Of a stretch of 64,000 bases of DNA, positions 56,682 through 64,000 are shown in pieces. The DNA is from Ruegeria atlantica (GTDB lineage: Bacteria; Pseudomonadota; Alphaproteobacteria; Rhodobacterales; Rhodobacteraceae): the NCBI RefSeq assembly GCF_013032005.1, contig NZ_WQBE01000005.1, positions 124,001 through 188,000 of the forward strand, read 5' to 3'. The translations under genes and the position numbers were made by a program. Positions within the stretch are counted from its first letter, which is position 1, and every line of letters starts with the position of its first letter. Under the pieces are notes generated by a model. The model searched no databases. It was given only the letters and a program-made list of their open reading frames with translations, and had not been told where the DNA came from.

Positions 56682-56706
56682 GAAAATGATCCGGTGGATC
56701 ATTTTC
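56682..56706. repeat. perfect palindrome before the aminotransferase gene
   Basis: GAAAATGATCC-ggt-GGATCATTTTC, an 11-base perfect inverted repeat with a 3-base loop, lies in the 76-base gap between dgcA and the aminotransferase gene. It has the look of a small repeated intergenic palindrome, but no second copy was noticed in this window. Confidence 0.6.
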
Positions 56707-56747
56707 AGAAAGGAACGGGCGAAGCCCTGAGACGAAAAGGATATGAC

Positions 56748-57608
56748 ATGACCCGCACCGTTTACGTGAATGGCGAATACCTGCCTGAAACCGAAGCCAA
56801 GGTTTCCATTTTTGACCGTGGTTTCCTGTTCGCGGATGCCGTTTACGAGGTCACCAGCGTTCTGGATGGAAAGCTGATCGATTTTGAAGGCCATGCCGTG
56901 CGCCTCAAGCGGTCTCTGGACGAGTTGGAGATGGCCGAACCTTGCACCAAGGATGAGCTGCTCGAGATTCACCGCAAGCTGGTTGAGCTGAACGGCATCG
57001 AAGAAGGGCTTGTGTACCTGCAGGTCAGCCGTGGATCGGATGGCGACCGGGATTTCGTGTTCCCGTCGGCGGACACCAAGCCCAGTCTGGTTCTGTTCAC
57101 GCAGAACAAGCCGGGCCTGGCCGACAGCCCGGCGGCGAAAATGGGCGCCAAGATCATCTCGATCGAGGATATCCGCTGGGGTCGCCGCGATATCAAGACT
57201 GTTCAGCTGCTGTACCCGTCGATGGGTAAGATGATGGCCAAGAAAGCGGGCTGCGACGATGCATGGCTGATCGAAGACGGCTATGTCACCGAAGGCACCA
57301 GCAACAACGCCTACTACGTGAAAGACGGCAAGATCGTCACCCGCCCGCTGTCGACGGACATTCTGCACGGCATCACGCGTAAAGCCGTGCTGCGCATGGC
57401 GGCTGAGGCGCAGATGGAAGTCGAAGAACGCCTGTTCACCATCGACGAAGCGAAAGAGGCGGACGAAGCCTTTACCACCTCGGCCAGTGCCTTTGTCATG
57501 CCGGTGGTTGAAATTGACGGTGTAACGCTGGGGGATGGCACGCCGGGCCCGATCGCCAAACGGCTGCGTGAGATTTATCTGGACGAAAGCCGCAAGGCAG
57601 CGATCTAA
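56748..57608 (+). CDS. dat: D-amino acid aminotransferase
   Basis: A 286-residue fold-type IV PLP enzyme. It opens with TVYVNGEYLPETEAKVSIFD, then RGFLFADAVYEV. The PLP Lys is in RRDIKTVQLLYPSMGK, the phosphate region in VTEGTSNNAYYV, and the late motif is EADEAFTTSASAFVMPV. It transfers amino groups between D-amino acids and 2-oxo acids. After DgcN and DgcA it completes a small D-amino acid unit. The ATG at 56748 follows AAAAGGATATGAC. Confidence 0.9.
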   Translation: MTRTVYVNGEYLPETEAKVSIFDRGFLFADAVYEVTSVLDGKLIDFEGHAVRLKRSLDELEMAEPCTKDELLEIHRKLVELNGIEEGLVYLQVSRGSDGDRDFVFPSADTKPSLVLFTQNKPGLADSPAAKMGAKIISIEDIRWGRRDIKTVQLLYPSMGKMMAKKAGCDDAWLIEDGYVTEGTSNNAYYVKDGKIVTRPLSTDILHGITRKAVLRMAAEAQMEVEERLFTIDEAKEADEAFTTSASAFVMPVVEIDGVTLGDGTPGPIAKRLREIYLDESRKAAI

Positions 57609-57611
57609 AGC

Positions 57612-57640
57612 AAAGGCCCGCCGGATTGGCGGGCCTTTTT
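57612..57640 (+). terminator. intrinsic terminator of the dgcN-dgcA-dat unit
   Basis: AAAGGCCCGCC-ggatt-GGCGGGCCTTTTT, an 11-base stem ending in a T run, four bases after the dat stop. Confidence 0.9.
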
Positions 57641-57652
57641 CGTTTTAGGTGA

Positions 57653-57967
57653 TTAGTCTTTTTTCCCAACATTCTCTTCAAACGCGACCTTGAAGGCGGC
57701 CTGTTTTTCAGGGCTGGCGTCGGTCTGATAGTTCGCCTTCCACTCATCCATGGTCATGCCGTAGAAAATCTGGCGGGCTTCGTCCTTGCCCATTTCGATG
57801 CCCTTTTCATTGGCGGCTTCCTGATACCAGCGCGACAGGCAGTTGCGGCAGAACCCGGCCAGATTCATCATGTCGATGTTCTGAACGTCAGTGCGGTCTT
57901 CCATCAGGTGCTTTTGCAACCGGCGGAACGCGGCGGCCTGAAGTTCGATTTCGGTTTGCTTGTCCAT
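57653..57967 (-). CDS. DUF1244 protein
   Basis: A 104-residue helical protein with the conserved block MMNLAGFCRNCLSRWYQEAA and KDEARQIFYGMTMDEWKANY, the DUF1244 signature. The two Cys (CRNC) could bind metal. The family is common in Alpha- and Gammaproteobacteria and has no known role. It is convergent with dat. Confidence 0.92.
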   Translation of the reverse strand: MDKQTEIELQAAAFRRLQKHLMEDRTDVQNIDMMNLAGFCRNCLSRWYQEAANEKGIEMGKDEARQIFYGMTMDEWKANYQTDASPEKQAAFKVAFEENVGKKD

Positions 57968-58032
57968 TGTCGGGCTCCCAATGCGTGTCGTTTGCCTGAC
58001 CTAACAATCCGAAGGCGTCGTTACAATAAACA

Positions 58033-58054
58033 GGAAGGGCCAGCAGGCCCTTCC
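58033..58054 (-). terminator. hairpin after the DUF6868-like gene
   Basis: GGAAGGGCC-agca-GGCCCTTCC is a perfect 9-base stem, 19 bases beyond the stop of the minus-strand gene at 58073. It is followed by TGTTTATTG, so the T tract is weak. Confidence 0.6.
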
Positions 58055-58072
58055 CAGCGATCGATTTCGGTT

Positions 58073-58312
58073 TTAAGCCAGCTTCAGGGCCAGCCACGGC
58101 ATCAGGCAGAATACGATGGTCAGTATCTTGTAGTTGGCCAGATACCGGAAATAGGCCCTTTTCGCATCGCCAGGCTCCATCTGGAACATCCGGCCGTGTA
58201 TCTTGGCAGCCCAGTCCTGTGAAACAACGATCATCAGAGTAGTGAACACCAGAAGGGCGAGGTTAAGGACCGTCATCCAGCCGAAGACGGTCGTCAGGAA
58301 TTCCTGAGTCAT
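58073..58312 (-). CDS. small membrane protein (DUF6868-like)
   Basis: A 79-residue protein with two hydrophobic helices (LNLALLVFTTLMIVVSQDW, ILTIVFCLMPWLAL) and a conserved middle (KIHGRMFQMEPGDAKRAYFR). It matches small DUF6868-like proteins of marine bacteria, of unknown role. The start follows GGAGACGACC. Confidence 0.7.
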   Translation of the reverse strand: MTQEFLTTVFGWMTVLNLALLVFTTLMIVVSQDWAAKIHGRMFQMEPGDAKRAYFRYLANYKILTIVFCLMPWLALKLA

Positions 58313-58398
58313 GGTCGTCTCCTTTCCCTTAATATATGGGGGCTCGGGATACCCTCACAATAACGTGAGACCCGGAATCGACCTTATTTGACCTGACG

Positions 58399-59136
58399 TC
58401 AAAGACCGCTTTCGCCCAAAGCGTCCTGCAGGATTATGGCCAAACGCTCTGCCCATTCACGCTGTCCGGCATTGTCCGCGATCAGATCATTACGCAGCTC
58501 GATCAAGGCGTTAGGGCGACCATGCGTTGTGCAGTGCCGATCAATTGCGTCACCGGGCAGCACGCCAGTATAGGGCTCGTTGACACCAACACACAGGTCT
58601 GCTTCGGCCCCAAGACGGTCGATCAACGGGCGCGAGAACCGTTCATCCGGAGTGTGCAGCACTCCGATATGCCATGGGCGTGGGTCGCGGCCACGCAGTT
58701 GGCGGGTGAAGGAGTGCATCGACACGATCACCGCATGCGGCAGGCCCGCCATACGTTCCAGCGCCTCGTGATAGGGGCGGTAGCACATGTTCAGGCGCCG
58801 TTCACGCTCAGACGCGTCTGCGTGGCGGTTGCCGGGGATGATCGAACCGTCATACAGCTTCATCAGCAGGGTGGGGTCATCCTCACCCCGGTTGGGATCA
58901 ATCACCAGACGTGAGAAATTGGCAGCAATAACTGGCGCGTTCAGGATCTCTCCCAATAGCTTTGACACCTCATACGCGCCCACGTCATAGGCGATGTGAC
59001 GCTCCATATCCTCGCGCGGCAGGCCGAGGTCTCCGCCGTTGATTTCGGGGGGCACCGTGTTGGTTGCGTGGTCACATGTGATCAGCCAGCGCGAGGGGCG
59101 ATCAGCGCCGTGGATAAAAAACGGGGAATACGTCAT
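58399..59136 (-). CDS. N-formylglutamate amidohydrolase family protein
   Basis: A 245-residue protein. Motifs include WLITCDHATNTVPPEINGGD, VIAANFSRLVIDPNRGEDDP, VIVSMHSFTRQLRGRDPRPW and RPNALIELRNDLIADNAGQR, typical of the FGase family with its zinc-binding His and Glu. It would release glutamate and formate from N-formylglutamate in histidine breakdown, but no other hut gene is nearby. The start at 59136 is chosen from family length. Confidence 0.88.
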   Translation of the reverse strand: MTYSPFFIHGADRPSRWLITCDHATNTVPPEINGGDLGLPREDMERHIAYDVGAYEVSKLLGEILNAPVIAANFSRLVIDPNRGEDDPTLLMKLYDGSIIPGNRHADASERERRLNMCYRPYHEALERMAGLPHAVIVSMHSFTRQLRGRDPRPWHIGVLHTPDERFSRPLIDRLGAEADLCVGVNEPYTGVLPGDAIDRHCTTHGRPNALIELRNDLIADNAGQREWAERLAIILQDALGESGL

Positions 59137-59269
59137 AAGCCTGTCATCTAGTTTGCCGCAGGTGTAGGGCAGTTGCTTCGGAAAGGGAATTGCGCAATAA
59201 GCAGCCTGATGCAATGTTTGCGGTAACATTTGTGCGATTCAGACAGAAGACGTGAGGAGAGAAATACCA

Positions 59270-60715
59270 ATGCGACGCCTGAGAAATGTAAAAATCGTGG
59301 CGACGCTGGGACCGGCGTCCAATGATTATGACACCATCCGTGCGCTGCACGAGGCCGGGGCAGATGTGTTTCGTCTGAACATGAGCCACGGCAGCCATGA
59401 TGAGATTCGCGAACGTCACCGGATCATCCGACAGGTGGAAAAGGATCTGGAAAGCCCGATTGCGATTCTGGCTGACCTGCAAGGGCCCAAACTGCGCGTG
59501 GGTGAGTTCGCCAATGACGCCGAAGAACTGGAAGAGGGCGCAGCCTTCCGTCTGGACCTTGACGCTACACCGGGGGACAGAGGCCGCGTTTGTCTGCCGC
59601 ATCCCGAGATTTTTGCCGCACTTGAACCGGGCGCGCGGTTGTTGGTCAATGACGGCAAAATCCGCCTGATCGTTCAAGATTGTGGCAAGGAATTCGCCAA
59701 TTGCACGGTGGAGGTCGGAGGCACGATATCGAACCGGAAAGGTGTGAACGTCCCCGATGTGGTTCTTCCGTTGGCCGCGCTGTCTGAAAAAGATCGCGAT
59801 GATCTGGAGTTTGTCTGTAAATTGGGCGTTGACTGGCTGGGGTTGAGCTTTGTTCAGCGCGCCAAGGACGTCTTTGAGGCCCGCGCACTGGCTGATGGCC
59901 GGGCCTCAATCCTGTCCAAGATCGAAAAACCGGCGGCAGTTGAGGCATTTGATGAAATACTCGATGCCTCGGACGGGATCATGGTGGCGCGAGGTGACCT
60001 GGGGGTTGAATTGCCGATCTCTGCGGTGCCTCCGATCCAGAAACGTCTGGTCAGGCGGTGCCGCGCGGCAGCCAAGCCGGTGATCGTGGCCACTCAGATG
60101 TTGGAGAGTATGATCGAAAGCCCGATGCCAACGCGAGCCGAGGTTTCGGACGTCGCGACAGCGATTTATGAAGGCACTGATGCCATCATGCTCAGCGCTG
60201 AGTCGGCAGCGGGATCGTATCCGATAGAGGCCGTGCAAACCATGAACAAGGTCGCTATCGAGGTCGAGGCCGATCCGACCTACACCCAGATCATCGCTGC
60301 CTCGCGCACCGCAAAGGGCACCACAATTGCTGACGGGATCGTGGCAGCTGCGCGTGAGATTGCTGAAAAGACAGACATCAAAGCCATTTGTTGCTTTACC
60401 CAAAGCGGCACAACGGCGCTGTTGACCGCGCGGGAACGTCCCGGTGTGCCGATCATCGCCATGACGCCCGCCACCGGAACCGCGCGGCGCCTGTGCCTGA
60501 GCTGGGGTTGCCATTGCGTGATGACGCCCGAGCTTGAGCGCTTTAAGGGTGCCGTTGTCAATGCTGCTCGAACGGCCCGCGCTGCTGGGTTTGCGACCGA
60601 GACCGATCAGATTGTGGTCACCGCTGGGGTGCCGTTCAACGTACCCGGAACCACTAATATCCTGCGTATTGCGCCCTGTGACGAACGTTTGATTTATAAC
60701 ACAGATCCGGGCTGA
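59270..60715 (+). CDS. pyk: pyruvate kinase
   Basis: A 481-residue enzyme of usual length. Domain A starts RRLRNVKIVATLGPASNDYD, then FRLNMSHGSHDEI. The catalytic region shows SKIEKPAAVEAFDEI (active Lys), DGIMVARGDLGVELPI and VATQMLESMIESPMPTRAEV. The C-terminal domain starts near residue 350. It makes pyruvate and ATP from phosphoenolpyruvate. The ATG at 59270 follows GAGGAGAGAAATACC. Confidence 0.97.
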   Translation: MRRLRNVKIVATLGPASNDYDTIRALHEAGADVFRLNMSHGSHDEIRERHRIIRQVEKDLESPIAILADLQGPKLRVGEFANDAEELEEGAAFRLDLDATPGDRGRVCLPHPEIFAALEPGARLLVNDGKIRLIVQDCGKEFANCTVEVGGTISNRKGVNVPDVVLPLAALSEKDRDDLEFVCKLGVDWLGLSFVQRAKDVFEARALADGRASILSKIEKPAAVEAFDEILDASDGIMVARGDLGVELPISAVPPIQKRLVRRCRAAAKPVIVATQMLESMIESPMPTRAEVSDVATAIYEGTDAIMLSAESAAGSYPIEAVQTMNKVAIEVEADPTYTQIIAASRTAKGTTIADGIVAAAREIAEKTDIKAICCFTQSGTTALLTARERPGVPIIAMTPATGTARRLCLSWGCHCVMTPELERFKGAVVNAARTARAAGFATETDQIVVTAGVPFNVPGTTNILRIAPCDERLIYNTDPG

Positions 60716-60763
60716 TGAACTTGCCTCAACGTGCATGCTGCCTCCTGGCAGACAGGTCACTTG

Positions 60764-61207
60764 TCAAGCGACAGGGCTTTTTACGATCTCCATTACAGTA
60801 AATGAGCTGGTCTGGTGAATTCCAGGCAGCTTATTTATTTTCTCACCGAGGATATCGCGGAAGTGCGTGATATCCCGCGTGCGGACTGTCAGGAGATAGT
60901 CAAACGATCCCGCCACCATTAAGCAGCTTTCAATTTCTGGAATATTGCGGACAGCGTCATTGAACCTGCCAAGAGATTGCTCAGCCGTCGCGGCCAGTGA
61001 AACCTGCACAACGGTGACCAAGGCTAGCCCCATTCGCTCTTTATCGACGATGGCACAATAGCCTTTGATGTACCCGTTTTTTTCCAAGCGCTTGACCCGC
61101 TCGGAACAGGGGGTATTGGTCAGGTTGACACGTGCCGCAAGATCGACGATCGACAACCTTCCGTTGATTTCCAGCTCTTGCAGGATGCGTTGGTCTATTT
61201 TGTCCAA
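60764..61207 (-). CDS. Lrp/AsnC-family regulator
   Basis: A 147-residue Lrp: HTH (IDQRILQELEINGRLSIVDL, AARVNLTNTPCSERVKRLEK) and RAM domain (IPEIESCLMVAGSFDYLLTV). It is divergent from the Usp-AGCS symporter pair, with 198 bases between the starts, so it probably controls amino acid uptake there. The gap is AT-rich, which suits Lrp binding. Confidence 0.93.
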   Translation of the reverse strand: MDKIDQRILQELEINGRLSIVDLAARVNLTNTPCSERVKRLEKNGYIKGYCAIVDKERMGLALVTVVQVSLAATAEQSLGRFNDAVRNIPEIESCLMVAGSFDYLLTVRTRDITHFRDILGEKINKLPGIHQTSSFTVMEIVKSPVA

Positions 61208-61405
61208 TTCTCTATCGATCAGTAAAAATCCCTGAAATTTTAGTGCAAGACGACATTTTTCACTGAATATAGACTAAAATAATCCCCAATTCCTAGTGAT
61301 TATTCCTGATACTTATCTGAAGACAGCTGCGTCAATGTGTTCCAAGTTTGGCTGTCTTGTCGAGGGCACGGGCCTCGACCCAACGAAAAAAATTGGAGAA
61401 CCGAC

Positions 61406-61843
61406 ATGACAACAAAAATTGTCATTGGACTGGACGGGACAGAGACCGGGGAGCGCGCGATCGCTTTTGCCAAGGATTTGGCAGGGCGCATCGGTTCATG
61501 CGAGTTGCTTGTGGTTTATGTGATCGAATGGTCCCCATTTACTTTTCAGACACCTGAAGAAAATGCCCTGCGCCATAAGCGGCGCGAGGAAGAGGTCGAA
61601 TTGGCCTCGACACGGATCGTCACCCCTGCGGTGGAAGCTTTGAACGCGGCCGGTTTTACGGCCCATGGCATTGTACGCCATGGTGACGTGGCTGAAACGC
61701 TGAACGCGATCACGGTTGAAAATGGTGGTACCCAGATCGTAGTCGGGCGCGCCTCGGCGGATGGGTTCAAGAAACGGCTCTTTGGCAGCTCGACCCAGAA
61801 TCTGGTCATGCATGCCGATGTACCGGTCACCGTTGTGAACTGA
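61406..61843 (+). CDS. universal stress protein
   Basis: A 145-residue Usp: MTTKIVIGLDGTETGERAIA, VHGDV-type middle (IVRHGDVAETLNAI), and end VVGRASADGFKKRLFGSSTQ. The ATP motif is partial (Ser at the second Gly position). The start follows TTGGAGAACCGAC. It is 14 bases before the AGCS gene and likely cotranscribed, an unusual pairing of Usp with an amino acid symporter that is also found in other Usp-transporter operons. Confidence 0.9.
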   Translation: MTTKIVIGLDGTETGERAIAFAKDLAGRIGSCELLVVYVIEWSPFTFQTPEENALRHKRREEEVELASTRIVTPAVEALNAAGFTAHGIVRHGDVAETLNAITVENGGTQIVVGRASADGFKKRLFGSSTQNLVMHADVPVTVVN

Positions 61844-61857
61844 GCGGAGGGACGAGA

Positions 61858-63408
61858 ATGAATATGCTTAAAAAACTGGGCTTTGCCACAGCGGCTGCCC
61901 TGTTCGCCAGCCCCGCTTTAGCCCAAGAGGCGCCGGGTCTGGACGACAAGATCAACCAAGCCTTTGCTGATTTCACCGGGCCGTTCGTTAGCTTTATCTT
62001 TGCCCCGTTTCCGGGCACTAGCTTCCCTTGGATCGTGGGTTGGCTGGTCGTCGCGGCCACAGTGTTCACGCTGTATTTTGCCTTTGTGCAGCTGCGGTTC
62101 TTTAGTCACGCGATCAGCCTTGTGAAAGGCGACTATTCCGATCCCAACGATGCGGGTGAGGTCAGCCACTTTCAGGCGTTGGCCACGGCGCTTTCAGGAA
62201 CAGTCGGTTTGGGCAACATCGCTGGTGTGGCGGTGGCCGTCGGGATCGGCGGGCCGGGTGCCACGTTCTGGATGATCGTCGCGGGCCTGCTGGGCATGGC
62301 GTCGAAATTCACTGAGTGTACGCTGGGCGTGAAATACCGCAACGAATACGACGACGGCACCGTTTCCGGTGGCCCGATGTATTACATGTCCAAAGGGTTC
62401 AGTGAGCTGGGCTTGCCGGGCGGTAAGATACTGGCTGTTCTGTTTTCGATCTTCTGTATTCTTGGCGCGCTGGGCGGGGGCAACATGTTCCAGGCCAATC
62501 AGGCGCACCAACAGATTGCAGGCATTGTCGGGGATTATCCGGGCTGGATTACAGGCCTGGTCTTTGCCGGTATCGTGTTTGCAGTGATCGTGGGCGGCCT
62601 GAAGTCCATCGCGCGCGTCACCGAAAAGGTCGTGCCGTTCATGGGTGTTATGTACGTGGCGGCAGCACTAGTGATCATCATCATGCACGCAGACCAGATC
62701 GGCTGGGCCTTCAGCCAGATCTTTGCGGGTGCCTTCACTGGCCTCGGCATCGCAGGCGGTATGGTTGGGGCGCTGATCCAGGGCTTCCGCCGTGCGGCGT
62801 TCTCGAACGAGGCGGGCGTTGGTTCAGCTGCAATTGCCCACTCGGCCGTGCGGACCAAAGAGCCCATCACCGAGGGCTTCGTGTCGCTGCTTGAGCCGTT
62901 CATTGATACGGTCGTGATCTGTACAATGACTGCATTGGTGATCATCATCACTCAGCAGCTGATCATCGACCCGGAAACCGGCCTTTACATGCTGACCGAA
63001 GATGGTTCGGCTATTGCCACCGTTGACGGTAATTCGGGTGTCAGCCTGACGTCTGCGGCGTTTGGCAGTGCGTTCAGCTGGTTCCCCTATGTTCTGGCGA
63101 TCGCGGTGGTTCTGTTTGCCTTCTCGACCATGATCAGTTGGTCCTATTATGGCCTCAAGGCCTGGACTTATCTGTTCGGCGAAGGACACACCAAAGAGCT
63201 GGTGTTCAAGGTCATCTTCTGCATCTTCGTTGTCATCGGTGCGGCGGCCAACCTTGGTCCGGTCATCGACTTCTCGGATGCGGCGATCTTTGCAATGGCG
63301 GTTGTGAACGTCTTTGCGCTCTACTTCCTGATGAAAGTGGTGCGCGAAGAGCTGGCCAGCTATGCATCCCGCCTGAAAAGCGGCGAAATCCGCAAATTCG
63401 AGCACTAA
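61858..63408 (+). CDS. alanine/glycine:cation symporter (AGCS family)
   Basis: A 516-residue membrane protein. An N-terminal signal-like segment (LGFATAAALFASPALAQEAP) precedes about ten helices. The AGCS signature is ALSGTVGLGNIAGVAVAVGI, with GGPGATFWMIVAGLLGMASK, FTECTLG and RAAFSNEAGVGSAAIAHSA further on. It takes up alanine or glycine with sodium. The divergent Lrp gene and the upstream Usp gene suggest control by amino acid supply and stress. Confidence 0.94.
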   Translation: MNMLKKLGFATAAALFASPALAQEAPGLDDKINQAFADFTGPFVSFIFAPFPGTSFPWIVGWLVVAATVFTLYFAFVQLRFFSHAISLVKGDYSDPNDAGEVSHFQALATALSGTVGLGNIAGVAVAVGIGGPGATFWMIVAGLLGMASKFTECTLGVKYRNEYDDGTVSGGPMYYMSKGFSELGLPGGKILAVLFSIFCILGALGGGNMFQANQAHQQIAGIVGDYPGWITGLVFAGIVFAVIVGGLKSIARVTEKVVPFMGVMYVAAALVIIIMHADQIGWAFSQIFAGAFTGLGIAGGMVGALIQGFRRAAFSNEAGVGSAAIAHSAVRTKEPITEGFVSLLEPFIDTVVICTMTALVIIITQQLIIDPETGLYMLTEDGSAIATVDGNSGVSLTSAAFGSAFSWFPYVLAIAVVLFAFSTMISWSYYGLKAWTYLFGEGHTKELVFKVIFCIFVVIGAAANLGPVIDFSDAAIFAMAVVNVFALYFLMKVVREELASYASRLKSGEIRKFEH

Positions 63409-63415
63409 ATCACTC

Positions 63416-63443
63416 CACCGGGGCAGCCAACACTGCCCCGGTG
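63416..63443 (+). terminator. hairpin after the AGCS gene
   Basis: CACCGGGGCAG-ccaaca-CTGCCCCGGTG is a perfect 11-base stem, seven bases after the stop. No T run follows, so termination may be partial. Confidence 0.6.
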
Positions 63444-63590
63444 CCTGACCACCCTGCGAAAAGCGCAGATTCTGGTCAAAACCCCCTTGCCAGTATGGAA
63501 GAACTTGCGTAAACGGCGCTTCTGATCGCGTGACCGGCCAATGTGGCATGCCGAGTCGCGTCAAGTACCGAACCCCGAAAGGAGACGGAA

Positions 63591-63791
63591 ATGCCTAAGA
63601 TGAAGACAAAGTCGAGCGCCAAGAAGCGCTTTAAGGTGACTGCGACCGGTAAGGTCCTTGCTGGCCAGGCCGGCAAACGGCACGGCATGATTAAGCGGAC
63701 CAAGAAATTCATCCGCGATGCCCGTGGCAACACCACCCTGTCCGCCCCCGACGCCAAGATCGTCAAGGGCTACATGCCCTACGACCGCTAA
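63591..63791 (+). CDS. rpmI: 50S ribosomal protein L35
   Basis: A 66-residue very basic protein: [40 protein letters not shown] and a C-terminal YMPYDR. The start follows AAAGGAGACGGAA. It is in its usual place directly before rplT, 14 bases apart. Confidence 0.97.
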   Translation: MPKMKTKSSAKKRFKVTATGKVLAGQAGKRHGMIKRTKKFIRDARGNTTLSAPDAKIVKGYMPYDR

Positions 63792-63805
63792 GAGGAGATT
63801 AAGAG

Positions 63806-64000
63806 ATGTCCCGCGTTAAAGGTGGAACCGTAACTCACGCCCGTCACAAGAAGGTCATTAAGGCAGCCAAAGGTTACTATGGCCGCCGCAAGAGCACCTT
63901 CAAGGTTGCCCGTCAGGCCGTCGACAAGGCCAACCAGTACGCAACCCGCGACCGTAAGAACCGCAAGCGCAACTTCCGCGCGCTGTGGATCCAGCGTATC
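63806..64000 (+). CDS. rplT: 50S ribosomal protein L20 (partial)
   Basis: The first 65 residues are present: [40 protein letters not shown] and [18 protein letters not shown]. The gene runs off the right edge; the full protein is about 120 residues. It binds 23S rRNA early in 50S assembly. The start follows GAGGAGATTAAGAG. Confidence 0.97.
   Translation, partial: MSRVKGGTVTHARHKKVIKAAKGYYGRRKSTFKVARQAVDKANQYATRDRKNRKRNFRALWIQRI

Overview
The window looks like a chromosomal segment of a marine alphaproteobacterium of the Rhodobacterales (Roseobacter group). Supporting signs are a TRAP transporter, an SBP56-type methanethiol oxidase, an L-malyl-CoA lyase, a TIGR02300 (FYDLN) protein, a DUF1244 protein, a DgcN/DgcA pair and many FNR-type boxes of the TTGAT-N4-ATCAA kind. 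No species can be named from sequence alone.

Layout. (1) 0-7.5 kb: the end of a GH63-like glycosidase and a frameshifted D-lyxose isomerase gene, then LysR, methyltransferase, GNAT, AraC, NmrA-like, DUF4345 and cupin genes. (2) 7.6-11.2 kb: an ABM-domain protein, then an IclR regulator divergent from a tight unit of methanethiol oxidase (SBP56), [2Fe-2S] ferredoxin and CoA-binding protein. (3) 11.3-19.5 kb: an integrase relic, an IRED-like oxidoreductase, a dctQMP TRAP operon, a gene-free 1.3 kb stretch, and a LysR regulator divergent from a quinone reductase and an SDR. (4) 19.8-20.6 kb: a second integrase relic joined to a broken adenylate cyclase domain. (5) 20.8-36.9 kb: a stress and low-oxygen block with three UspA/Hsp20-type proteins, a phasin-like protein, a cytochrome c, APC and BT1 transporters, an FHA-protease, an RbbA-type efflux operon, an FNT channel and a flavodoxin. 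FNR-like boxes lie upstream of at least six of its transcription units. (6) 37.3-45.6 kb: a membrane TPR regulator, a Tat-exported metallo-beta-lactamase-fold hydrolase (GntH-like), a CobW GTPase, a doubly inactivated outer-membrane channel gene, an intact relative of it, and a secreted arylsulfatase.

(7) From a tRNA-Ala(GGC) at 46.4 kb to the end, the content becomes core-like: FYDLN protein, YgjP-like metallopeptidase, GntR, MltB-type transglycosylase, accA, AraC/GyrI, LysE with Lrp, a PA14-like secreted protein, mcl1, dgcN-dgcA-aminotransferase (D-glutamate and D-amino acid use), DUF1244, N-formylglutamate amidohydrolase, pyruvate kinase, Lrp-UspA-AGCS symporter, and rpmI-rplT. The 3' end of the tRNA faces the accessory half, and that half holds all the pseudogenes and recombinase or transposase relics seen here. 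This fits an old, decaying island next to stable core sequence.

The most notable signals are the FNR-box regulon of region 5, the MTO-ferredoxin-CoA-binding trio, the Tat-MBL/CobW/sulfatase cluster, and the several independently inactivated genes.
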